Shown: positions 8,125 through 16,351 of the stretch, in pieces
How positions within the stretch are numbered: the stretch's first letter is position 1
Layout: the number at the start of each line of letters is the position of its first letter
IMG/VR virus record: IMGVR_UViG_3300031236_000572
Coordinates: 1-21,455 of that record
From: a virus
Length of the DNA stretch: 21,455 bases
Direction: 5' to 3' (one strand)
Made by a program: the position numbers and the translations under genes
Notes under the pieces: generated by a model
What the model was told of the DNA's origin: nothing
What the model saw: the letters and a program-made list of their open reading frames with translations, nothing else
Database searches by the model: none

Positions 8125-9888
8125 ATGTTTGCCCCTCCGCCCCAATACGCGTCCGCGCCCATCGCCACCGCCATCACGCCGCCTAACTATGGCGACCCCA
8201 CGGAAGTTGCGCGCGCGCTGTCCACGATGCGCGCGCAGGGCGCGCAGACGCAGGGGCAGCAGCTGCAGAACCAGATTGCGCAGCAGCAGCTCCGCGACCA
8301 GCAGCTCGTGCAGCAATATTTTGCGCAGCGCGGCGCTCAGACCGCGAATCCGAACGCCGCCGGCGCGGGCGGAGCGATGCCAGGACCCAGTGGCCCCGGC
8401 ACAAACAACCCCACCCTCGCGCCTAACGGACAGCCATATCCGGTGCTGCCGGGCGGCCTGATCGATCGCACGGGGACGCCGGCGCCGCCGGCACAGGGCG
8501 CACCTCCCGCGCAGTCTCCGATGGCGCCGCTCGCCGGCCAGCCCGCGGCAGTGACAGCCATGCAGCAACGGCCCGCGGCCCTCCCCGGCGCCGGCCAGAA
8601 TCCCATCGTGGGCATGGACCTGGGCGAGCTCGCGCGCAACGGCGTTTCCGGCGGCATGCTGCAGTCGCTCGCCGGATCGCAGCTCAAGTACGCGGCCGAT
8701 TATCAGAACCTCACCAAGGGCGCCCAGGAGATCAAAGACAAAAATAACGCGTACGCGGCCAGCGCACTGAAGGGTCTGTATTATTCCGATCCGGAGACTT
8801 GGGCGCAAAATTACGCCGGCGTGCGCGACGCGGTGCGCAAGCTGGCCCCGGACGATCCGGCCACGATGCCCGACCAGCTCCCCGCAAATCCCGCGCAGGC
8901 GAAAAACCTGCTCGCGATGCATATGGGATTTCTCGACGCGCACGAATCGATCGTGGCCAGCGCGAAGAGCGCGGCCGAAACGGAAAAGGCACTGAACGAA
9001 TCGGCTAACGCGGCGGCCGAGACGCCGGGCAAGGAAGCGCAGTCCCGTATCCTGCAAAACCAGGCCGGCGCAATCGACGCGTGGCGCCAAGGACTGAGCG
9101 CCGGCAACGACGCGGGGCCGGCCATGATCCAGCGGGCGATCGCCTTCAACCCGCAGGCCGCGCAAGGGTTCCTCGATCGCTACAACGTCGCCATGCACAA
9201 CGGCGACTATAAGGCGTCGCAGGACGTGCTCACCGAAGCCACGAAGTACGGCGTCGAGAACAACCCGACGACCAGGGCGCAAGCCGCCACGCAAGCGGCC
9301 ACCGTCGCCGGCCAGGAAGCCGCGGCGCGGGCTCCCAGCGAGATTCACGTCGCCGGCGCCAACGCCGCGACGCAAAACGCGTTAGAACAGCAGCGCACCG
9401 CGCGCGGCAAGGATTACGACGCGGGCCAGGATTACGCAAGTACCATGGGCCTCGTGAATTCGGCACTCGCGGCCGTGCAACAGGCGCGCGCCGGCGGCGG
9501 GGTGCAAAGCGAAGCTGCGCAGGCGTTGATCCCCGCGGCCACACTGGCGCTCGCCGGCATCAAGCGGCTGCCCGCGGTGGCAGGCGAAATCGGAAAGGGG
9601 GGAATGCAAGACCGGGCAATCAGCGCTCTGGATAATGCTTTCCACAATCGGCCGACCGACGAAAACGCGCTGAACGAGGCCGAGCAGTGGCTCAAGACCC
9701 TCGGAAATAATGCGGCGGACACGAAAAACGGCACGGCGGACAGCCTCAAACGGGCATTCCCCGGCCAGCGCGTGGAGCGCATCGACCGGCCCTTCCCGCA
9801 GACGGCGACCGGACCCAACGGGCACAAAATCGTCTCGACAGATGGCAAAACCTGGAAAGACGCTAAGACCGGAGCGCCTGTCCAATGA
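8125..9888 (+). CDS. gp20-position ejection protein (587 aa)
   Basis: Residues about 28-70 are a Gln-rich coiled coil (QQLQNQIAQQQLRDQQLVQQ). A Pro/Gly/Ala-rich linker follows to about 150, then long helices with Ala/Gln/Asn bias to about 540 and a short C-terminal beta segment ('GPNGHKIVSTDGKTWKDA'). This composition fits podovirus ejection proteins, and the position matches P22 gp20. No catalytic motif was found. The 3' end overlaps the next ATG (ATGA at 9885-9888). No SD precedes ATG 8125. Confidence 0.6.
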   Translation: MFAPPPQYASAPIATAITPPNYGDPTEVARALSTMRAQGAQTQGQQLQNQIAQQQLRDQQLVQQYFAQRGAQTANPNAAGAGGAMPGPSGPGTNNPTLAPNGQPYPVLPGGLIDRTGTPAPPAQGAPPAQSPMAPLAGQPAAVTAMQQRPAALPGAGQNPIVGMDLGELARNGVSGGMLQSLAGSQLKYAADYQNLTKGAQEIKDKNNAYAASALKGLYYSDPETWAQNYAGVRDAVRKLAPDDPATMPDQLPANPAQAKNLLAMHMGFLDAHESIVASAKSAAETEKALNESANAAAETPGKEAQSRILQNQAGAIDAWRQGLSAGNDAGPAMIQRAIAFNPQAAQGFLDRYNVAMHNGDYKASQDVLTEATKYGVENNPTTRAQAATQAATVAGQEAAARAPSEIHVAGANAATQNALEQQRTARGKDYDAGQDYASTMGLVNSALAAVQQARAGGGVQSEAAQALIPAATLALAGIKRLPAVAGEIGKGGMQDRAISALDNAFHNRPTDENALNEAEQWLKTLGNNAADTKNGTADSLKRAFPGQRVERIDRPFPQTATGPNGHKIVSTDGKTWKDAKTGAPVQ

Positions 9889-11426
9889 GCCCCGCGCTGC
9901 CGGCCGGCTATAAGCTCGATCCCTTCCCCTCCATGCCGGATGCCGCATCGGGGCTGCCCGCCGGTTACAAACTCGACGCCGGCTCGGTGGGCGCGCCGCC
10001 GGCGGGCGCGCCGCCGGCAGCGAAGCCGCCCACGATGCTCGAAACGCTCGGCAACGTCGCCAAGGTAGCCATGACCGGCGACAAGACCGCGTCGGATCGC
10101 ATCCAGCAGAGCACGATGTGGAACGACTTAGGCGGCAAGGGCCTAAGCAATTTTCTCAAGGTCGCGTTTACCGGCGACCAGGACGCTGCGGACCAGGTTA
10201 CGCAGAGTGTCAAGGGCGTCGTCAACGGCCTCAGGGGCGAGCCTGCGCGCGTCTGGTCGCAACTGTCCGCCTCCGGCCAGGCGATGCTCGCCGGCCAGCT
10301 CGCCGATGCGACGTACCACCTAGCGGGATCGGTCCCGCTCGTTGGCGCCGGCGCGCAGGTAGTGGCCGACGCCGCGGCTAAGGGCAACTGGGACGAAGCC
10401 GCGCAGCACGCCGCGATGCTACTGCTGCCGTTCGCCCTCGGTGGCGCAGGCAACGTGGACGCGGCCGGAGAGATGGCGGCCAACGCCGTCGACGCCGTGC
10501 CCAGCGCGGCCAAGGCCACAGCCGCGGGACTGAAGGCGGCCGCCCCGGATGCGGCCAAGGGCCTCGCGAAGATCGGGGCGGGGCAGGTAATCGGGCACAT
10601 GACCGGCATGGAATGGCCCATGCGCCTCGCTATGACCTGGCCCGGCATCGGCGACGTGAAGGCGGCATGGAAAACGGGAATGGAGGCAGGCAAATCCGCC
10701 ATCGCTCCGGCCGAAGAGGCGGCGGAAGCCGCGCCAGCGGGCGTGCCCGCGACCGGCCCGGTAAACGTAGCGCTCCCCGCGCAGGATTTGCCCGCTGTCC
10801 CGCCCCCCGCGCCTCCCGCTGGCCCGGTGCCGACCAACCGGCCCCTAGCGGCGTCCGGCACAGCGATCCCCGCCGGTGTGCAGCCGACCTACACCCCGCC
10901 GGCCGGACGCGTCGCGCCGGGCTATAGCGCACCCGCGCCCGCCGTCAACGGCGCGCTGCCGGGCGAGCCTCCGGAAGTCACGGCTATGCGCCAGCGCATG
11001 CAGCCCGCGGCGAACGAAACGCCCGAACCTCCGGCCGAAGATATGCAACTGCTCGACGACATCGCGCGCGGCATGGCCGGCCAGCCGTTTGCAAAGCTCA
11101 ACGCGGAGCGCCAGGCCGCCGTGCGCAACATCGCGGCGCGGATGAACCCCACGCCGTCCTCTCGCGTCTCGCGCACAATAGAGCCATCCGGCCCGCCTCC
11201 GCCGCAACTCGCTCCAGCGGCCAGCCAGGCGCCAGAAGCCGCCCCCATAGGCGAAGAGCCGAAGATTATATCGATGAAAAACCTGAAGCAGGAAGCCGCG
11301 AACTCCGGGCGGCCTGTAGACGAGGTGGTCAACCAGTATCGCCAGGAAGGCTGGCGCATCGAGTACGACCCGTTTTACAACACGTTGCGCAACCGGCGCG
11401 GCAAGCTCGCGCCCACGGCGCAATAA
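9885..11426 (+). CDS. gp16-position ejection protein with LPAGYKLD repeats (513 aa)
   Basis: The N-terminus carries two copies of LPAGYKLD (residues 5-12 and 24-31), close to the LPPGF-LD repeats of large phage ejection proteins. Residues about 130-190 are hydrophobic and Ala/Gly-rich ('LVGAGAQVVADAAAKG', 'AAMLLLPFALGGAGN'), suited to membrane insertion during DNA ejection. A long Pro/Ala linker (about 285-365) leads to a charged C-terminal domain ('KNLKQEAANSGRPVDEVVNQ'). The start overlaps the previous stop (ATGA), with a GGAG about 10 nt upstream. The role is inferred from composition and order; no lytic transglycosylase motif was found. Confidence 0.6.
   Translation: MSPALPAGYKLDPFPSMPDAASGLPAGYKLDAGSVGAPPAGAPPAAKPPTMLETLGNVAKVAMTGDKTASDRIQQSTMWNDLGGKGLSNFLKVAFTGDQDAADQVTQSVKGVVNGLRGEPARVWSQLSASGQAMLAGQLADATYHLAGSVPLVGAGAQVVADAAAKGNWDEAAQHAAMLLLPFALGGAGNVDAAGEMAANAVDAVPSAAKATAAGLKAAAPDAAKGLAKIGAGQVIGHMTGMEWPMRLAMTWPGIGDVKAAWKTGMEAGKSAIAPAEEAAEAAPAGVPATGPVNVALPAQDLPAVPPPAPPAGPVPTNRPLAASGTAIPAGVQPTYTPPAGRVAPGYSAPAPAVNGALPGEPPEVTAMRQRMQPAANETPEPPAEDMQLLDDIARGMAGQPFAKLNAERQAAVRNIAARMNPTPSSRVSRTIEPSGPPPPQLAPAASQAPEAAPIGEEPKIISMKNLKQEAANSGRPVDEVVNQYRQEGWRIEYDPFYNTLRNRRGKLAPTAQ
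9989..10018 (+). repeat. 15-bp tandem duplication (2 copies)
   Basis: GGGCGCGCCGCCGGC occurs twice without a gap and encodes GAPPA-GAPPA in the linker after the LPAGYKLD repeats of the gp16-position protein. It is probably a slippage product in low-complexity DNA. Confidence 0.7.
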
Positions 11427-11436
11427 AGGAAAATTC

Positions 11437-11787
11437 GTGATCCAACAGACAGTCACTCTCGTAACCGTGGCCGCCGCAGGCACGCCCGTGCAGCCCTACG
11501 TGCGCGCGAAGTTCGGCGCGCCGCAAATGTGCTGCGGCATTTTCATCCAGGCCGTGCCCGGCAACACCGGCAACGTGCTGGTCAAGAATCAGCAGGGCGT
11601 TACCATCGCATGGCTCGCGCCAGGCGGCGGCAACAACGCGGCGGGGAATCCGCTCCCCGGCGGCATGTACTCGTGGCCGCCGTTCGCGGGCGCATCGCTC
11701 GGCAATCCCATCGACGCCACACAATATCAGATCGACGTTGAGGTCTCGGGCGAGAAGGCTAACTTCGTTATCGGCGTCGCGATTTGA
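11437..11787 (+). CDS. small conserved-looking phage protein (116 aa, GTG start)
   Basis: Mostly beta-strand protein with no signal peptide. It contains 'GNVLVKNQQGVTIAWLAPGG' and 'ATQYQIDVEVSGEKANFVIG', which suggest a compact beta-sandwich like phage decoration or fibre-base proteins. No family is recognised. The GTG start has a strong SD in TAAAGGAAAATTC, whose TAA is the previous stop. The same TAAAGGAAAAT junction precedes the gene at 7685. It sits between the ejection genes and the exported set. Confidence 0.6.
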   Translation: MIQQTVTLVTVAAAGTPVQPYVRAKFGAPQMCCGIFIQAVPGNTGNVLVKNQQGVTIAWLAPGGGNNAAGNPLPGGMYSWPPFAGASLGNPIDATQYQIDVEVSGEKANFVIGVAI

Positions 11788-11803
11788 CACTCGGCTCACT
11801 CAC

Positions 11804-12628
11804 ATGCTAACTTCACCTCGTCCCACCCCGCGCGGGCGGAAACACGCCTGGAGCCTGTACAGGTTCCTGGTATTTTTCGCTGCCTGCGCCATCCAAGCCC
11901 AAACTGTCGTCAACCCCGCGCCTCCCGGCGGCAGCGGCGGCCCGGCGAGCGTCACCGGCACGCCCAACCAGATCGTTTGCTCCCCCACCACCGGCAACGT
12001 GATCTGCGGCTACGCCAGCCCCGCGACCTTCGCGGGCAACCTCGGCGCGCTCGGCACCATGAGCGTGGGCGCGTCCGGCACGGCGGGCAGCGTGGGCTGG
12101 TACGACCAGGGCGGCACAAATCAGACAATCTGGTCCGATGCTACGAGCGGCTACAACGGCACGTGGTATTGGCCCACCACGGCGGGCACAAGCGGACAAA
12201 TCTTTTGTCTCGGCGCGGCGGGCCAGACGAGCTGGTGCGCAGCGCCCGTCTCTCCCACGACAAACCAAAACATCCGCACCGTCGGCGCAACGCTCACGCC
12301 CACCGCGCTCACGGGCTGCATTTACGTAGCCTACGCGGGCACGGTCACCGGCTTTCATGCGGTCGCGACGGACGGCCTCACTGTAGTCACTGCGCTGGTC
12401 AAAGTCGCCACACAGCCCACGTTCGCGACGTTCGTTTCGGGCGGCGCGGCGGGCGCGAGCGATATCAGCAACGGCGGCGAGCAACTGACTTCGACGCTCG
12501 GCCTGGCGGACACGACTCTGACGAGCTGGTCGAAGACCGTCGCTGCGGGCACGACGTTCTGTTTCGTCGCGTCCACGTTTTCGGCGGGCGCAACCGTGAA
12601 CGCAAACATCAACATCGCGGCAAACTGA
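11804..12628 (+). CDS. exported fibre-like protein with signal peptide (274 aa)
   Basis: ATG 11804 is chosen because it puts a basic stretch (PRGRKHAWSLYR) before the hydrophobic core FLVFFAACAIQAQ, a Sec signal peptide. Cleavage after AIQA is likely; FAAC is a weak lipobox-like alternative. The mature part has Gly/Thr/Ser-rich repeats like phage tail-fibre shafts ('GALGTMSVGASGTAGSVGWY'). It ends in a beta-domain ('LTSWSKTVAAGTTFCFVAS') like fibre or collar tips. Several Cys are present. The protein may recognise a surface glycan or protein. Its stop is 1 nt before the next ATG. Confidence 0.65.
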   Translation: MLTSPRPTPRGRKHAWSLYRFLVFFAACAIQAQTVVNPAPPGGSGGPASVTGTPNQIVCSPTTGNVICGYASPATFAGNLGALGTMSVGASGTAGSVGWYDQGGTNQTIWSDATSGYNGTWYWPTTAGTSGQIFCLGAAGQTSWCAAPVSPTTNQNIRTVGATLTPTALTGCIYVAYAGTVTGFHAVATDGLTVVTALVKVATQPTFATFVSGGAAGASDISNGGEQLTSTLGLADTTLTSWSKTVAAGTTFCFVASTFSAGATVNANINIAAN

Positions 12629-12629
12629 C

Positions 12630-14228
12630 ATGAGAAAACTTCTAGCTCTACTCTTGCTCTCCGCGCTCCCGGCGCTTTGCGCGCTGCCCTACCAGATGCA
12701 GTGGCGCGTGGCGTCCACCGGCAGCGACTCGAACAACAGCGGCGGCTTCTACGCGCTGGGCACATCCTGCGGGACGGACTACTCGCTGCAAAACAGCCCG
12801 CAAATCTCTTACACCGACCTCGTGGTCGGCGTGACCACCACCACCTACACCAGCGTGCTCCACGCGGTCGCCAGCGCCGTGACATGCAACACGCTGCACG
12901 TCGTGAGTGGCACTGGCTGCACCACGGGCACGTTCTATATTTCGGCGGAAACTGGCGGGTCGCCCAACTTCGCCACGGTGGACCGCTCGCTCGGCACCGC
13001 GGCGAGCGTCTGCACAGCATACCTGGGCGGCGCGTTCGCGTCTATCGCGCAGGCCATGAGCGTCAACAGCGGCGCGCTCGATACGATCTGGATCAAGACG
13101 AGCACAACGACGCTCACGAGCTCGCTGGGCAACTGCGTGAGCCAGGGCAGTTGCTCGAACTCGACTAATGCAATCCGAAGCATCACGCTGTCCGGATACA
13201 ACACGACCCCCGGAGATGTGACGGTCGCCTGCATCGCGGCGTCCACCTGCACGCGCCCACTCATCACGACGAGCACCAGCAGCGTGGAACTGTTTCAACT
13301 CGTGGGGTCCATCATTACGGCATCTTTCACGATCCAAAACCTCGAGATCTCAAACACGGCGTCTTCGAGTGCGTACCCAATTATCGCGGGAATCAACGGT
13401 GGCCCGAACCTCTACCTCTACAACACCAAAATCGACGTTACCGGCACGAACTCGGGCGGCGCGTCCGGCATTTACAACGACAATGAATTTTCGTTTATCG
13501 TGATCTACGCATCCGAGTTCAACGTGGCCACCGGAAATTCCGGAGTGGCGGATCAAGAGGAATCGCAATCGAACAATGGCCACGGAATCTGGTCGTATTA
13601 TTCGTACTACCACGGCGCCGGGACAGCGTTCTACGACGTGGACAATGGCGGCCTCCAACTCTGGCACTGGATCGGCAATGTGTGCTCAGGCATGTCGCGC
13701 TGCCTCTACGCCGCAGAGACCGGAGACAACAGCGTCTCGCTCATCGAACTCGTGGGGAACGCCTTTTACAACCCGGCGAACGAGGCGGTGAGATACAACA
13801 GCTTCGCCCTCGGATTCCTCTCCAACATCAACAATATCTATTATGGCGGCACGTATGGCCTGTACATCAACGGCTACATCGCGGATGGCTCCAGCGTGCC
13901 CTTCGGCATTCCTTTCAGCCAGTCGAACGCCTACGGCGGACAGAGCACCGCGCCGTACCTGCCCTACACTTTTGGAGGCAACCGTTCCGGCGTCCTGACC
14001 GGCACGCCCCCCGGCTACGGATCGAGTGACATTACGCTCGGAGCCTGCAATCCGTTCAATAATCCAGGCAGTGGAGATTTTTCGCTGTCTACTTGCGGAA
14101 AGACCGCGCTCGCACAGGCGGGCTACCCCGGCGTGAGCCTTTTCGGCAGCGGCTACGCGGCAATAGGCGCGCTCCCCGCGCAGGGCGGCGGCACGTCCGG
14201 CGGCGGCGCGAGTCCCTATGTCCAGTAG
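12630..14228 (+). CDS. exported right-handed beta-helix protein (532 aa)
   Basis: MRKLLALLLLSALPALCA is a clear signal peptide. The next segment ('ASTGSDSNNSGGFYA', 'GTDYSLQNSP', 'GGAFASIAQAM', 'DTIWIKTST') matches the N-terminal region of pectate-lyase-like parallel beta-helix proteins often found in phage structural regions. Residues about 180-480 show repeating short strands and turns as in a beta-helix. About 14 Cys, several as close pairs, suggest disulfides in an oxidising compartment. Tailspike-type beta-helices often bind or cut polysaccharide; no catalytic residues can be assigned here. It overlaps the next gene by 11 nt. Confidence 0.65.
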   Translation: MRKLLALLLLSALPALCALPYQMQWRVASTGSDSNNSGGFYALGTSCGTDYSLQNSPQISYTDLVVGVTTTTYTSVLHAVASAVTCNTLHVVSGTGCTTGTFYISAETGGSPNFATVDRSLGTAASVCTAYLGGAFASIAQAMSVNSGALDTIWIKTSTTTLTSSLGNCVSQGSCSNSTNAIRSITLSGYNTTPGDVTVACIAASTCTRPLITTSTSSVELFQLVGSIITASFTIQNLEISNTASSSAYPIIAGINGGPNLYLYNTKIDVTGTNSGGASGIYNDNEFSFIVIYASEFNVATGNSGVADQEESQSNNGHGIWSYYSYYHGAGTAFYDVDNGGLQLWHWIGNVCSGMSRCLYAAETGDNSVSLIELVGNAFYNPANEAVRYNSFALGFLSNINNIYYGGTYGLYINGYIADGSSVPFGIPFSQSNAYGGQSTAPYLPYTFGGNRSGVLTGTPPGYGSSDITLGACNPFNNPGSGDFSLSTCGKTALAQAGYPGVSLFGSGYAAIGALPAQGGGTSGGGASPYVQ

Positions 14229-15618
14229 GCTCGCCATTCTCGCGCTCATCGCACTGCGCGCGTTCGCGCAGCCAGGCGTGTGCACGGTGTTTCCGCTGGT
14301 GACCACGGGCTGCGCGGCGGCCGTCGCGCCCGTCACAGGCACGCCCACCTTCCCGGCGTACATCACGGACGTCAACACCGCGGTGACCGCGATCCAGGCG
14401 AGCTATGCGAGCCTGCCGCAACCGCTCACTGCAAGCGGCGGCCAGCTGGTCGGCACGGCGTCGAGCTTTGTCAACGCGGGCGCGCCGTTTAACAGCACGT
14501 CGAAAGAGATTGCGTACATGCAGCTCATCGCGTTGACGGGCGCGACATACGTCGATCTCAACTGGGATCCAATCCAGTTCGCGCAGTCGCCGTACTACGC
14601 CGCGATCTGCGCGCTCTCGGGCGGCACCTGCGTGTCCGGAGGCGGCACGGGCACGAATTACAATCTCTACCGCTCGCTGGCCAGCGCGGCACAAACGGCG
14701 GGCCTCGGGCTGCGCATCGCGTGGGGACCGCTCTCGAACACGTGGAGCAACTGTCCCAACATCTCAAATCCCGCGACGGCCACCGCCGCGCAAATCGCGT
14801 CGTGCCTCGGCCCGCTCGAAGCGGCTGCGGCGACTGACTTTTCGCACCTCTCGCCCGCGGTGGCCATCGTCGACGAGACAGTGAGTCACGAGCCTACGGG
14901 CTTCTGGTCGCTCACGCTCGGCACGCTGAGCGCGGCGAACTGGAACGTGCAAAACACCGCGCTGTGCGGCTGGGTGACAGGCCAGACCGCGGGCGCGGCG
15001 ATCAAATGCGGCACGGGCTTTTTGTCGAGTGACACGGCGTATGTGAGTTCGACGATCGCCAACGAGAGCGGGGTAATAAACTACCTCGGCTTCGATATTT
15101 ATTTCGGCAAGACGCCTGGCTCGTGGGCATCGCCGATTTTTTCGAATTACATGAGCTTTTGCGAGGCGGCTGTCGCGGGCGGCTTCGGCTGCAAGGTGAA
15201 CGAGTTCGCCGTCATCCGCTGGTGTCCCAGCGGCGGCACAAACTGCAACGAGAGCGACGCGTATCTCTCCTGCGGCGACTCGATTTTCGATTCGACCCGC
15301 GTCAACAGCGCGGTCATGACGGCAGTCGCTCACGGCATGGCGGCGGCGGGCGCGTCGTACGTGACCATGTTTTCGACGCAGCCGTGGATCTTGTTTTCGA
15401 CGCCCGCGCTCAACACCGCGAGTCAGTGCGAAGACACCAGCTCGACCGGATACACCGCGTACATTCTCGACAATCTGCCCGCGTCGCTCACCAGCACGGG
15501 CGCGGCGTGGGAAAGCGCAATCGCGCGCGGCAATGTCAGCGCGCAGGGATTCGTCAGCTTTAGTGGAAAAATCGTTTTCGGCGCGGCGATCCAGCTCGCG
15601 ACGCTACCGGCGCGATGA
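14218..15618 (+). CDS. exported glycoside-hydrolase-like protein (466 aa)
   Basis: MSSRLAILALIALRAFA is a signal peptide. The body resembles a TIM-barrel hydrolase: 'GATYVDLNWDP', 'LGLRIAWGPL', 'AIVDETVSHEPTG' with E225, 'NYLGFDIYFGK', and 'KVNEFAVIRW' with E329. The two Glu are about 104 residues apart, as acid/base and nucleophile often are in clan GH-A, but the usual N-E-P is H-E-P here. Function is therefore a hypothesis: an enzyme acting on host surface sugar. Cys-rich, consistent with export. The last 15 residues lie in a stretch shared with the next gene, and a -1 shift there would extend it to 15641. Confidence 0.55.
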   Translation: MSSRLAILALIALRAFAQPGVCTVFPLVTTGCAAAVAPVTGTPTFPAYITDVNTAVTAIQASYASLPQPLTASGGQLVGTASSFVNAGAPFNSTSKEIAYMQLIALTGATYVDLNWDPIQFAQSPYYAAICALSGGTCVSGGGTGTNYNLYRSLASAAQTAGLGLRIAWGPLSNTWSNCPNISNPATATAAQIASCLGPLEAAAATDFSHLSPAVAIVDETVSHEPTGFWSLTLGTLSAANWNVQNTALCGWVTGQTAGAAIKCGTGFLSSDTAYVSSTIANESGVINYLGFDIYFGKTPGSWASPIFSNYMSFCEAAVAGGFGCKVNEFAVIRWCPSGGTNCNESDAYLSCGDSIFDSTRVNSAVMTAVAHGMAAAGASYVTMFSTQPWILFSTPALNTASQCEDTSSTGYTAYILDNLPASLTSTGAAWESAIARGNVSAQGFVSFSGKIVFGAAIQLATLPAR

Positions 15619-15628
15619 CGGTTACGAT
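15573..15628 (+). repeat. repeat pair A-B at the 3' end of the hydrolase-like gene
   Basis: Segment A (15573-15600, 28 bp) is identical to 15886-15913. Segment B (15607-15628, 22 bp) is identical to 15843-15864. Here the order is A then B; in the downstream gene it is B then A. Segment A is read in the same frame in both genes (VFGAAIQLA). Segment B is read in different frames and supplies the stop of the hydrolase-like gene. Confidence 0.85.
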
Positions 15629-15637
15629 CAAACTTCA

Positions 15638-16039
15638 ATGAGAAAAATACTGTTCGCTCTTTTGTTTGCGGCCGCCGCCGCGCGCGCGGCCAGCATCACC
15701 GGCACGCTGCAATACAACTTCACGAGCACGGTCGCGTGCTCCTCGACCGTGACCGCCAACTGCGCCGTGAGCTTCGAAGTCGGATGGATGAACGGCGCGG
15801 TGTTCGTGCCGATCGGCAGCGTGCCGCTGCCGGCGGCGCCCGCCGGCGCGATGACGGTTACGATTCCCGCCGTCGCGTTCAACGGCGTTTTCGGCGCGGC
15901 GATCCAGCTCGCGGCCGGCGTCAATGCGCTCGACTGGCAGGGCCACGCGCTCGCGCCCCTTACTTTTTTTTTAGCGCCGGGCACGTCGGCTGCCGGCCCG
16001 GCCCCCGTAACCGGCTTCGCACCCTCTGTGGGCCCGTAA
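15638..16039 (+). CDS. small exported beta-rich protein with signal peptide (133 aa)
   Basis: ATG 15638 gives MRKILFALLFAAAAARA, a textbook Sec signal peptide with AxA cleavage after ARA. The mature part is beta-rich with two Cys ('VACSSTVTANC') and a Pro/Gly-rich end. It shares VFGAAIQLA with the C-terminus of the preceding gene. There is no SD. A longer frame reading back from 15533 would bury the signal peptide, so it is rejected. Unknown function; it looks like a companion of the other exported proteins. Confidence 0.65.
   Translation: MRKILFALLFAAAAARAASITGTLQYNFTSTVACSSTVTANCAVSFEVGWMNGAVFVPIGSVPLPAAPAGAMTVTIPAVAFNGVFGAAIQLAAGVNALDWQGHALAPLTFFLAPGTSAAGPAPVTGFAPSVGP
15843..15913 (+). 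repeat. repeat pair B-A inside the small exported gene
   Basis: This is the second copy of both segments, in swapped order: B at 15843-15864 and A at 15886-15913, coding for PAGAMTVTI and VFGAAIQLA in one continuous frame. The intact frame here suggests this may be the donor copy. Confidence 0.8.
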
Positions 16040-16040
16040 A

Positions 16041-16319
16041 ATGATGGCTTGGCTGCACACACACCAGGAGGCTCTTGGCCTGCTCGGCCTGGCGCTCATC
16101 GCCACCATGCCGGCGACCAGGCCGGCCACGATCCGCGAGCTGCCCGGCTGGCTGTACGACTGGGCCCGCCTTTGGCTCCAGGCGTTCATTTCGTTCCGCG
16201 CGCCGCGGACACCTGCGGCCGCGGATCCGCCCAAGCCGTCCGGGCCCGCCGACGTGCTCGACGCGGGCAAGGCGTTTGCGGACGCGCTGCGCGCCGCGCA
16301 GGCCGAGGCGAAAAAGTGA
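16041..16319 (+). CDS. small membrane protein, possible holin-like (92 aa)
   Basis: Residues about 10-28 (EALGLLGLALIATMP) form one likely membrane helix. A second amphipathic or membrane segment is 'WLYDWARLWLQAFISF', followed by a charged, Pro-rich soluble tail. Similar short proteins with an N-terminal helix and 'P-P--~YdW~~d~~~~F' are found near phage lysis genes. No endolysin is next to it in the window, so a holin role is only suggested. The start could be ATG 16041 or 16044. It is the last gene of the late block; the opposing operon ends 33 nt further on. Confidence 0.6.
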   Translation: MMAWLHTHQEALGLLGLALIATMPATRPATIRELPGWLYDWARLWLQAFISFRAPRTPAAADPPKPSGPADVLDAGKAFADALRAAQAEAKK

Positions 16320-16351
16320 TTATGTGGCTGAGCCGCCCGCGCCCGTCCGCG

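Noticed and set aside
8086-9375. Long - strand open frame of 429 codons
   Set aside because: Antisense to the gp20-position gene; Arg/Gly-rich without any domain or SD.
9965-10861. - strand open frame of 298 codons, Ala/Ser/Pro-rich
   Set aside because: It mirrors the low-complexity Ala/Pro coding of the gp16-position gene and has no independent support.
7685-15618. Diversity-generating retroelement with variable repeat in a fibre gene
   Set aside because: No reverse transcriptase, no template/variable repeat pair with A-specific differences, and the repeats at 15573-15913 are exact.
16320-16351. Bidirectional terminator between the late block and the - strand operon
   Set aside because: No stable stem with a T-tract is visible in the short gap.
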